From NCBI GenBank assembly GCA_902796815.1, contig CADBQL010000079.1, positions 1-18,111 on the forward strand: 18,111 nt of DNA, read 5' to 3'. Made by a program: the position numbers and the translations under genes. This stretch comes from an uncultured Coriobacteriaceae bacterium (lineage in GTDB: Bacteria > Actinomycetota > Coriobacteriia > Coriobacteriales > Eggerthellaceae). Shown here piece after piece: positions 7,488-13,806 of the stretch. The notes beneath the pieces are model-generated. The model was not told the DNA's origin, made no database searches, and was given only the letters and a program-made list of their open reading frames with translations. Every line of letters begins with the position of its first letter. Within the stretch, counting starts at the first letter, position 1.

Positions 7488-8855
7488 TTACTCGGACCAG
7501 TAGTCGATGGGCTGATAGTCCTTGACGAGCTCGAGGCGAAGCGCTTCGATTGGAGAGCAGTTCGCGATGACCGTGACCGGCTCCTGAATGGCGGCTAGGT
7601 CGCGCACGAGTGTCGCATAGTCCGTTTGCTCGCGCATATTGCCTGGTTGCACGCCTGCGCGCAGCAGACGATCGCGCATGTCTTCGTACTTGGGTCCGCC
7701 GATGATCACCTGCGTATCGGGACCGCAAAGCTGCTCCCAGCGCACGTCTTGAATCCAATCGGTAGTCAAGCCGTCCATGATTTCGGCACCGAGCAAGCAG
7801 ACGAGGCGCTTGGGCGGCTCACCTTCCGAAAGCAACATATTGATCAGCTGGTTGCAGCCGGCCGTGTTTTTCATCAGCAGCAAGCGCGTCGGCGTGCCGT
7901 CTATGTCAAAGATTTCGAACCGATGCGCCGCATGGGTGAAATGCTCGAGCGCGCGGAACGCGTCATCGCTTGCCATACCCGTCGTGAGCAGGCCCGCGAT
8001 GGCGGCAACGGCGTTGTAGACATCGTAGCCCGCGCGGATGTTGGCCTGGACGACATGTTCGACGCCATCGATGCGAAGCGTCAAAGTGCAGCTCTTTTCG
8101 CGTCGATCCGAAATGGCCGTGCAAGCGATATCAGGCGTATGGTGTGTGCGGCCGCAACTCGTACACGCATACGCCCCCAGATGAGCAAACGTGCGTGCGC
8201 CGAACGAAAGCTCGGCACCGCATTCGATGCAGGCAACCGTTTCGTCGTAATCGCCGATTCCCTCCTCGTACACAGGGCATTCGACGCCAAACCACACTAC
8301 GCGGTTGCTCACGGCATCCGCAATCGAAGCGGTCACCTGGCAGTCCGCATTGAGCACAAGCACGGTTTCGGGCGAGCTCTTGGCCGCCGTGATGATGTAA
8401 TCGCGCGCCGTCGTCCAGCTGGGATAGCGATCGACCTGGTCACGATAGAGATTCGTGACCACGAGCACCTTAGGAAGAGTCGCTGGCAGCACGAGCTTGG
8501 TCGCACCCTCGTCGCTTTCGATGACAGCCCAGTCGCTCTTGCGTTTGCCACCCACCGTGCTGTCCAGGCACAGCGTCGTGGCAATGCCCTGCTCGAGATT
8601 TGTCGAGGAAGGATCGTAGGCGGCGGTGCCGTATGTGTTGATCACGGCTTGCTGCACGATATGCGTCGTCGTGGTTTTTCCGTTCGTGCCCGTGATGACG
8701 ATGGTCTTATGTCCGCTTGAAAGCTCCGCGATAACATTCGGGTCGATTTTGAGGGCGATCTTTCCCGGCAACGCTCGTGCCGTACGCCCGAGCAGGCGCA
8801 TTGCTTTATGGCTCGCTTTGCAAACCGCGATGGCGGCGCTTTTTCTCAACGACAT
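7488..8855 (-). CDS. murT: MurT-like Mur ligase, lipid II isoglutaminyl synthase subunit
   Basis: A 455-residue protein, close to the roughly 437 of S. aureus MurT. Mur-ligase ATP loop GTNGKTTTT (56-64); substrate-binding segment YDPSSTNLEQGIATTL (80-95), corresponding to the MurT-type DPSGxNL motif; a four-cysteine zinc ribbon inserted in the central domain (C209, C212, C231, C234), a hallmark of MurT not found in MurC-F; and a DUF1727-type C-terminal domain with KNTAGCNQ (329-336) and DGLTTDWIQD (361-370). MurT with the glutamine amidotransferase GatD amidates the D-glutamate of lipid II in the cytosol. GatD is normally encoded next to murT, but neither neighbour here is GatD. The ATG at 8855 has a weak GAGG nine bases ahead. 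A TATACT box lies about 40 bases upstream. Confidence 0.9.
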   Translation of the reverse strand: MSLRKSAAIAVCKASHKAMRLLGRTARALPGKIALKIDPNVIAELSSGHKTIVITGTNGKTTTTHIVQQAVINTYGTAAYDPSSTNLEQGIATTLCLDSTVGGKRKSDWAVIESDEGATKLVLPATLPKVLVVTNLYRDQVDRYPSWTTARDYIITAAKSSPETVLVLNADCQVTASIADAVSNRVVWFGVECPVYEEGIGDYDETVACIECGAELSFGARTFAHLGAYACTSCGRTHHTPDIACTAISDRREKSCTLTLRIDGVEHVVQANIRAGYDVYNAVAAIAGLLTTGMASDDAFRALEHFTHAAHRFEIFDIDGTPTRLLLMKNTAGCNQLINMLLSEGEPPKRLVCLLGAEIMDGLTTDWIQDVRWEQLCGPDTQVIIGGPKYEDMRDRLLRAGVQPGNMREQTDYATLVRDLAAIQEPVTVIANCSPIEALRLELVKDYQPIDYWSE

Positions 8856-8894
8856 GGAATGGGCCCTCGATTCTTCGCATAAACGTTTTTCAGC

Positions 8895-8900
8895 AGTATA
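8895..8900 (-). promoter_or_regulatory. -10 box of murT
   Basis: TATACT on the minus strand, about 40 bases before the murT ATG. A partial -35 (CCGGCA) lies 17 bases further, only a few bases from the edge of repeat A3. RNA polymerase and any A3-binding factor would therefore be close neighbours. Confidence 0.4.
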
Positions 8901-8921
8901 GTGCGCCTTGCGCGCTTGCCG

Positions 8922-8950
8922 GTGAGTTTTGCCCCAGGGCGCGACTCATT
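8922..8950 (+). repeat. Family A palindrome, copy A3 (variant)
   Basis: Left arm GTGAGTTTTGCCCC, right arm GGGCGCGACTCATT joined by A. It is one base shorter than the others. The outermost pair becomes G.T instead of A-T. Confidence 0.8.
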
Positions 8951-8965
8951 GCCAAAATCCCCACA

Positions 8966-8994
8966 ATGAGTTTCGCCCCTGGGGCGTGACTCAT
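8966..8994 (+). repeat. Family A palindrome, copy A4
   Basis: Left arm ATGAGTTTCGCCCC, right arm GGGGCGTGACTCAT, joined by T, followed by CGGCC as at A6. Confidence 0.9.
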
Positions 8995-9017
8995 CGGCCA
9001 GCGGACTCGTGCCCCGA

Positions 9018-9047
9018 ATGAGTTTCGCCCCTGGGGCGCGACTCATT
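9018..9047 (+). repeat. Family A palindrome, copy A5
   Basis: Left arm ATGAGTTTCGCCCC, right arm GGGGCGCGACTCATT, joined by T. Confidence 0.9.
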
Positions 9048-9113
9048 GGGGCGGGCTCTCTCGCGAGTCGCAGCTCATTCGCCTTCCCACCCTGCCTATC
9101 GTCGCCATCAGCA

Positions 9114-9122
9114 TGCTATGAT
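9114..9122 (+). promoter_or_regulatory. Extended -10 promoter of the SGNH lipoprotein gene
   Basis: TGCTATGAT is an extended -10 element (TGn + TATGAT) about 60 bases before the TTG start. No clear -35 was seen. Confidence 0.45.
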
Positions 9123-9172
9123 TGCTGCAATCGTTTTGCGCACCGGCCGTTGCATTTGCGGCGGCATATTGA

Positions 9173-9177
9173 AGGGA
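9173..9177 (+). promoter_or_regulatory. Ribosome binding site deciding a TTG start
   Basis: AGGGA (within GAAGGGA) lies 6 bases before TTG at 9184. That start directly yields a lipoprotein signal peptide, which favours it over upstream candidates. Confidence 0.65.
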
Positions 9178-9183
9178 CCCGGA

Positions 9184-10041
9184 TTGAAGCACGCTAAGGC
9201 ATTTCTCATAGCCCTGGCCATCATCGCAGTTATGGCGTTTGCCGCATGCGCATCTTCGAGCGTATCGGAAACCGGCTCAGCGCAGGCATCCGACCAGCTT
9301 TCGGGCAGCGCCACCAGCCAAGCCGATAGCGCGAGCCAAGACAAGCCAACAGATGCGGCAGATTTTTCCGCCCGCACAAAAACTTGGGTGGTCCTCGGCG
9401 ACAGCCTCACCAAAAAATACTTCAGAGCAAAAACGGCTTACTACGACTACGTTGCCCAAGACATCGGCTGCACGATCGTAAACTACGGCGAAACCGGCAC
9501 TGGATACAAGGAGCACTCGCGTACCGAACCGTTCTACGAGCGTGTTGACCGCATGGACGTTTCGGACGTCGATTGCCTTACGATTTTCGGCAGCTTCAAC
9601 GACCTGGGAAAAGGCTACTCTCTGGGATCTGCGTACGATGAGACAACCGATACGATCGGCGGCTGCATGAACCTGACCATTCAAAACCTCATCAAAAAGA
9701 ATCCAGGGCTTAGAATCGGCATCGTCACGCCGACTCCCTGGCGCACGAATTACTGCTACACCCCAGATGGCGCGAATTTCTACGGCACTACGCGCTACGA
9801 GTGCGATTCCTACGTCAGCCTTCTCAAGGAGGTTGCAAAACGCCATCGCCTTCCCGTGCTCGACCTGTACGAAACATTCGGCCTCGACCCCGACGACGAG
9901 GAAATTCGTAAGCGTTTTTACACCGAAGACGGAAAGACCGACGATGGCGGCGTTCATCCAAACAGCGAAGGTCACAAGTTCATGTACCCCATGTGGCGCG
10001 AATTCGTGAAAACTCTCATGGCCTCCGATGCTGTGAGCTAG
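9184..10041 (+). CDS. SGNH/GDSL-family hydrolase lipoprotein
   Basis: 285 residues from a TTG start. Residues 1-22 form a lipoprotein signal: basic KHAK, hydrophobic core, then FAAC with C22 as the lipidated cysteine. A Ser/Ala/Asp-rich linker (23-63) follows. The catalytic domain shows the SGNH blocks: GDSL at 72-75 with nucleophile S74, the glycine block NYGETGTGY (100-108), GSFND (136-140) with N139, and DDGGVHPN (253-260) with H258. The acid residue normally three before this His is a Gly; aspartates stand four and five before. The protein is probably an esterase or deacetylase anchored outside the membrane, acting on cell-wall or extracellular carbohydrate or lipid esters. The substrate cannot be inferred. 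It is transcribed alone, divergent from murT, with repeats A3-A5 upstream and A6-A7 downstream. Confidence 0.85.
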   Translation: MKHAKAFLIALAIIAVMAFAACASSSVSETGSAQASDQLSGSATSQADSASQDKPTDAADFSARTKTWVVLGDSLTKKYFRAKTAYYDYVAQDIGCTIVNYGETGTGYKEHSRTEPFYERVDRMDVSDVDCLTIFGSFNDLGKGYSLGSAYDETTDTIGGCMNLTIQNLIKKNPGLRIGIVTPTPWRTNYCYTPDGANFYGTTRYECDSYVSLLKEVAKRHRLPVLDLYETFGLDPDDEEIRKRFYTEDGKTDDGGVHPNSEGHKFMYPMWREFVKTLMASDAVS

Positions 10042-10069
10042 CGCATCGGAACGGCAGCCAACTTGCCGA

Positions 10070-10098
10070 ATGAGTTTTGCCCCTGGGGCGTGACTCAT
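10070..10098 (+). repeat. Family A palindrome, copy A6
   Basis: Left arm ATGAGTTTTGCCCC, right arm GGGGCGTGACTCAT. With A7 it forms a tandem pair of period 36. Confidence 0.92.
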
Positions 10099-10105
10099 CG
10101 GCCGA

Positions 10106-10134
10106 ATGAGTTTTGCCCCTGGGGCGTGACTCAC
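10106..10134 (+). repeat. Family A palindrome, copy A7
   Basis: Identical to A6 apart from a final ACTCAC. A solitary degenerate right half follows at 10140-10153 (GCGCGTGACCTAT), then CGGCC. Confidence 0.9.
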
Positions 10135-10210
10135 TCGCTGGCGCGTGACCTATCGGCCAGACGCAGGACAGCAACGCACACCCCCTTTGGAGCAAATCGA
10201 CGCCAAACCA

Positions 10211-10219
10211 TGATATTGT
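10211..10219 (+). promoter_or_regulatory. Possible extended -10 of the FAD dehydrogenase gene
   Basis: TGATATTGT could be an extended -10, giving a leader of about 30 bases before the ATG at 10258. The match is only moderate. Confidence 0.3.
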
Positions 10220-10257
10220 TGCACCAGTTTAGTTTGAGGATCATGCAAGGAGTGAGC

Positions 10258-11682
10258 ATGGACTACGACGTAATCATCATCGGCGCTGGCCCGGGAGGAA
10301 TTTATGCAGCATACGAGCTTGTAAAAAACCGTCCTGCGCTCAGGGTCGCCATCTTTGAGGCGGGAAAACGTCTCGACGAACGCCGCTGCCCAATCGACGG
10401 CGTGAAAGTGAAATCGTGCATCAACTGCAAAAGCTGCTCGATTATGAGCGGTTTCGGCGGAGCAGGCGCTTTTTCGGATGGAAAATACAACATCACAAAC
10501 GACTTTGGCGGCTCCCTCTACGAATATATCGGAAAGGATCAAGCCCTTGAGCTCATGCGCTTCGTCGACGGTATAAACCTTGCGCACGGCGGCGAAGGTA
10601 CACGACTTTATTCCACCGCCAACACCGCGCTCAAGAAGACCTGCATGCAAAACAAGCTCAAGCTGCTCGACGCGCAGGTGCGCCACCTTGGCACGGACAT
10701 CAACCACATCGTACTCGAGCGACTTTTCGACGAGTTGAAAAATTCGGCTGACTTTTTCTTCCTCTCACCAGTAGAGCATGTCACACCCATCGGAAGTAGC
10801 GAGTCTTCTAAATACGTAGCGACCACCGAAAGCGGCAAACCTATCAACTCAGGCTTTCGCATTCAAACAGCGGACGGAACGTTCACCTGCAAGCGCTGTA
10901 TCGTTTCGGTCGGACGCAGCGGAAGCGCCTGGATGGAGCGCGCCTGTCGCGAACTTGGCATTCCCACGCAATCCAACCGAGTCGACCTCGGCGTACGCGT
11001 GGAACTTCCCGCTGCGTTGTTCGCGCACCTCACAGACGAGCTTTACGAAAGCAAGATCGTCTATCGCACCGAGAAATTCGAAGACCACGTCCGCACGTTC
11101 TGCATGAATCCGCACGGCATCGTTGTAAACGAAAATACGAACGGCATCATCACTGTCAACGGCCACAGCTATGAAGACCCCGCACGCCAGACCGAAAACA
11201 CGAATTTCGCGCTGCTCGTCTCCAAGCATTTCACCGAACCTTTCAGCGATAGCAACGGTTATGGTGAAAGCATCGCTCGGCTTTCAAACATGCTTGGCGG
11301 CGGTGTCATACTGCAACGATTTGGTGACTTAATCCGAGGGCGGCGAAGTACAGTCGACCGCATTCAGAATGGCTTCGTCACGCCCACGCTCAAAGCCGAA
11401 CCAGGCGACTTGAGCCTCGTGCTACCCAAGCGCATCCTCGACGGTATCATCGAGATGATATACGCCCTCGACAAGATTGCGCCCGGCACCGCAAACGACA
11501 ACACACTGCTCTACGGCGTGGAAGTGAAATTCTACAACATGCAGGTTGAACTGGCCAAAAACCTTGAGACGCGCCATGCGGGGCTTTACGTGATCGGCGA
11601 TGGCAGCGGCGTGACCCACTCGCTTTCGCACGCGTCTGCCAGCGGTGTCTTCGTCGCGCGCGATATCCTTAGCCGCCTATGA
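10258..11682 (+). CDS. FAD-dependent dehydrogenase (COG2509-type NAD(FAD)-utilizing)
   Basis: 474 residues. The N-terminal dinucleotide fold is clear: DYDVIIIGAGPGGI with GAGPGG at 9-14 and the ribose-binding acid E34 at the end of the second strand. A cysteine cluster C54-x2-C57-x2-C60 precedes SGFGGAGAFSDGK (64-76), the wording characteristic of the COG2509 oxidoreductases. Near the C-terminus, YVIGDGSGVTHSLSHASASGV matches the second FAD-contacting motif (GDGxG...ASG). The protein is soluble and cytosolic. Substrate and electron partner are unknown; the family is distantly related to HI0933-like and geranylgeranyl-reductase-like flavoproteins. The start at 10258 is fixed by AAGGAG at 10247-10252. 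The frame continues open upstream to 10063 through repeats A6 and A7, but that extension is not coding. The gene is bracketed by repeat clusters A6-A7 and A8-A10. Confidence 0.88.
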   Translation: MDYDVIIIGAGPGGIYAAYELVKNRPALRVAIFEAGKRLDERRCPIDGVKVKSCINCKSCSIMSGFGGAGAFSDGKYNITNDFGGSLYEYIGKDQALELMRFVDGINLAHGGEGTRLYSTANTALKKTCMQNKLKLLDAQVRHLGTDINHIVLERLFDELKNSADFFFLSPVEHVTPIGSSESSKYVATTESGKPINSGFRIQTADGTFTCKRCIVSVGRSGSAWMERACRELGIPTQSNRVDLGVRVELPAALFAHLTDELYESKIVYRTEKFEDHVRTFCMNPHGIVVNENTNGIITVNGHSYEDPARQTENTNFALLVSKHFTEPFSDSNGYGESIARLSNMLGGGVILQRFGDLIRGRRSTVDRIQNGFVTPTLKAEPGDLSLVLPKRILDGIIEMIYALDKIAPGTANDNTLLYGVEVKFYNMQVELAKNLETRHAGLYVIGDGSGVTHSLSHASASGVFVARDILSRL

Positions 11683-11687
11683 TGCGG

Positions 11688-11702
11688 CCCGCTTCTTGCG
11701 GG
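11688..11702 (+). terminator. Short hairpin after the FAD dehydrogenase gene
   Basis: CCCGC and GCGGG are 5-base arms around TTCTT, starting 6 bases after the stop codon. No T-run follows, so factor-independent termination is doubtful. Confidence 0.25.
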
Positions 11703-11705
11703 AAA

Positions 11706-11735
11706 ATGAGTTTCGCCCCTGGGGCGTGACTCATT
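11706..11735 (+). repeat. Family A palindrome, copy A8
   Basis: Left arm ATGAGTTTCGCCCC, right arm GGGGCGTGACTCATT. First of three tandem units of exactly 47 bases. Confidence 0.92.
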
Positions 11736-11752
11736 CGAGGCGGCCTCTCGGG

Positions 11753-11782
11753 ATGAGTTTCGCCCCTGGGGCGTGACTCATT
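11753..11782 (+). repeat. Family A palindrome, copy A9
   Basis: Identical to A8. The 17-base spacer before it (CGAGGCGGCCTCTCGGG) differs by one base from the spacer after it. Confidence 0.92.
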
Positions 11783-11799
11783 CGGGGCGGCCTCTCGGG

Positions 11800-11829
11800 A
11801 TGAGTTTCGCCCCTGGGGCGTGACTCATT
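11800..11829 (+). repeat. Family A palindrome, copy A10
   Basis: Identical to A8 and A9. Its right end overlaps the last codon and supplies the TGA stop (11825-11827) of the ABC transporter gene on the minus strand. Confidence 0.92.
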
Positions 11830-13615
11830 CGAGATAGGCGCCGGTCTGGCGATCCCAGAGCAGGGCGTACTCGCCGCCTTGCTCGATGAGCTGCGCGTGC
11901 GGACCGTCTTCGGCGACTTTTCCGTCATCGAGCACGACGATACGGTCGAGACTGGCGACTGTACTCAAGCGGTGCGCAACCACGATGCTCGTGCGACCCG
12001 CCATCAGGCGCGCGAGGGCTTCCTGGACCAGCCGTTCGCTTTCGCTGTCAAGCGCGCTCGTGGCCTCGTCGAGTACGAGAATCGGGCAATCGGCCAACAT
12101 GGCGCGCGCGATGACCACGCGCTGGCGCTGCCCGCCCGATAGTTTCACGCCGCGCTCACCAGTCACGGTGTCAAAACCCTGTGGGAGTTTCTCGATGAAT
12201 TCGAGCGCATTGGGAAGCCGCGCCGCTTTGCGGATCTCCTCAAACGAGGCGCCAGGCCGACCATAGGCGATGTTTTCGGCAATCGTGCGATGGAACAAAA
12301 TCGACTCCTGGGGCACGTAGGCGATCTGGCGACGCAGGCTTTGCTGCGTGCAGCGCGCGATATCCTGCCCGTCCACGAGGATGCGCCCTTCCTGGATGTC
12401 CGAAAGCCGCAGCAGAAGCTTTGTGAGCGTGGTTTTTCCCGCGCCGCTCATGCCGACGAGACCTACGCGCTGACCTGCTGGTATATGCAAATCAAACCCA
12501 TCAAAGACCCGCGTCTGAACACCGCCGTCCTCATAGCAAAAGCCGATACCCTCAAAATCGATCGCCCCATCGCGCACCTCAAGCTCGACTGCGTTCGGCG
12601 CATCTGCCACCAGACGCGGCTCGTCGAGCACGACCGTCATGCCCGCCGCGTCGCCGAACGCGCGATTGAGGCGCTGCAGGCCGGTGTTGATGAAATTGAA
12701 CTGGTTCGTCACCGTGTATGTGTAGGTGAACATCATAACGAGCGTGCCCGGCGTAATGCCGAACCAGGCGTTTCCGCCCGCGATAAACACGGTGACCACG
12801 GCCATGATCACAACCGCGATGACGGCCGTGATAATGCCGCGCGCAAGGCTTGCCATCATGCGCTTGCTGTCGCGCGCTACGACTTCACGATTGGCGTCGT
12901 CAAACAGGCCGCGCTCGTAATCTTCGCGACCATAGGTTTTCACAGCCAAAATATTGGCCACGCTATCGGCAAGCTCACCCGAAAGCTGGTTTTGCGCACC
13001 AGCCGCCTGCTCGTTGAGATTCAGGATGCGCCGATACATGAGGTAGCTGATCGCCGCGTACAGCAAAAGCAACGTCATAAGGATGGCCACATACACGGGC
13101 ACACGCGGCGAAAGGATGATGCAGATGAACACGACCGACTCGAGAACTGGGAAAAACGGGAAATTTATCGCCTCGAGCAACTGGTTGTACGCCGCCATGA
13201 ATTTCGTCGTCTGCGAAACGAGCGTTCCTCCGAAGCGGTTGGAGTGAAAGCTCATCGACTGGTTGGAAAGCGCATCGAAACACATCGTGGCCAGGTCATA
13301 CGACACGGCAATCTCGAGTTTCCACAGCGTGTAATCCTGCAGCTTGCTCGCGCCCTGCCCGAGCACGTTGATCGCGAGCAGCGCCACAATATAGGGACCG
13401 AAAACATTGAACACCCGGTCAGGCGCGACTGGCTCTGCCGAAATGCGATCAACGATCAGGCTCATGACGAACGGGTTTCCATATGTGAGCAGCACGCCGA
13501 AACCGATGGTCGAAAGCACCATCGCCACATACAAACCCAAATGCTTGCGCGTCACCTGCCAGTAGTAATGCAGCGTGCGCCGCGTCGTCTGCTGTGCCCC
13601 AAAACTCTGGGCCAT
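11825..13615 (-). CDS. ABC exporter half-transporter, probably homodimeric (MsbA/lipid-drug exporter type)
   Basis: 596 residues: a six-helix exporter domain (about 25-330), then an ATPase domain with Walker A GMSGAGKTT (388-396), signature LSGGQRQ (492-498), Walker B ILVLDEATSALD with E517, and H-loop H548. All catalytic residues are canonical, so unlike the 1.7-5.7 kb pair this can work as a homodimer. The substrate is unknown. The start is taken as ATG 13615, with AAAGGGAAGGT just before it. The frame is open 35 codons further to 13720, but that stretch is made of repeats A11 and A12 (reading NESRPRGTTH and similar), so it should not be annotated as protein. The TGA stop lies within repeat A10. 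Thus the coding region is bounded on both sides by family A repeats. Confidence 0.92.
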   Translation of the reverse strand: MAQSFGAQQTTRRTLHYYWQVTRKHLGLYVAMVLSTIGFGVLLTYGNPFVMSLIVDRISAEPVAPDRVFNVFGPYIVALLAINVLGQGASKLQDYTLWKLEIAVSYDLATMCFDALSNQSMSFHSNRFGGTLVSQTTKFMAAYNQLLEAINFPFFPVLESVVFICIILSPRVPVYVAILMTLLLLYAAISYLMYRRILNLNEQAAGAQNQLSGELADSVANILAVKTYGREDYERGLFDDANREVVARDSKRMMASLARGIITAVIAVVIMAVVTVFIAGGNAWFGITPGTLVMMFTYTYTVTNQFNFINTGLQRLNRAFGDAAGMTVVLDEPRLVADAPNAVELEVRDGAIDFEGIGFCYEDGGVQTRVFDGFDLHIPAGQRVGLVGMSGAGKTTLTKLLLRLSDIQEGRILVDGQDIARCTQQSLRRQIAYVPQESILFHRTIAENIAYGRPGASFEEIRKAARLPNALEFIEKLPQGFDTVTGERGVKLSGGQRQRVVIARAMLADCPILVLDEATSALDSESERLVQEALARLMAGRTSIVVAHRLSTVASLDRIVVLDDGKVAEDGPHAQLIEQGGEYALLWDRQTGAYLE

Positions 13616-13639
13616 ACCTTCCCTTTCGTAATTCCGCTC

Positions 13640-13669
13640 ATGAGTTGTGCCCCGGGGGCGTGACTCATT
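13640..13669 (+). repeat. Family A palindrome, copy A11 (variant)
   Basis: Left arm ATGAGTTGTGCCCC, right arm GGGGCGTGACTCATT with G as the central base. G replaces the middle T of the mismatch zone, giving G.T instead of T.T. It lies just upstream of the ABC ribosome site, so it would be in the 5' leader or promoter. Confidence 0.85.
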
Positions 13670-13698
13670 CGAGTTACCCTCCCCTTTCGCAGCCCCAA

Positions 13699-13728
13699 AT
13701 GAGTTTCGCCCCTGGGGCACGACTCATT
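13699..13728 (+). repeat. Family A palindrome, copy A12 (variant)
   Basis: Left arm ATGAGTTTCGCCCC, right arm GGGGCACGACTCATT. Confidence 0.88.
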
Positions 13729-13752
13729 CGGAATGCGCAACTCGCTCGCCAA

Positions 13753-13782
13753 ATGAGTTTTGCCCCTGGGGCGTGACTCATT
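13753..13782 (+). repeat. Family A palindrome, copy A13
   Basis: Left arm ATGAGTTTTGCCCC, right arm GGGGCGTGACTCATT, identical to the commonest form. Confidence 0.92.
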
Positions 13783-13783
13783 C

Positions 13784-13801
13784 CCAGGAGCGTGACTCAT
13801 T
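13784..13801 (+). repeat. Solitary right half of family A
   Basis: CCAGGAGCGTGACTCATT matches only the right arm and ends 19 bases after A13. The fic stop codon follows within 6 bases. Confidence 0.7.
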
Positions 13802-13806
13802 CCGCG

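Larger units (their letters stand above)
8856..9183. other. Divergent intergenic region with three family A palindromes
   Basis: This gap holds both promoters for the divergent murT and SGNH lipoprotein genes and repeats A3-A5 between them. A degenerate right half-copy follows A5 at about 9064-9079. The SGNH frame stays open upstream to a TTG inside A5 (9046), but that stretch has no ribosome site or signal sequence and I do not regard it as coding. Confidence 0.65.

Noticed and set aside
7626..8720. 364-codon open frame on the plus strand
   Set aside because: Opposite murT; composition is that of an antisense shadow.
9046..9183. N-terminal extension of the SGNH lipoprotein from a TTG inside repeat A5
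   Set aside because: It would put about 46 residues before the lipoprotein signal. The TTG at 9184 has a ribosome site and a proper signal peptide.
11706..11829. CRISPR array
   Set aside because: The repeats are identical and regularly spaced, but spacers are only 17 bases and nearly identical, there are three units, and no cas gene is in the window.
12290..13663. 457-codon open frame on the plus strand
   Set aside because: Antisense shadow of the third ABC gene, with no ribosome site and no family features.
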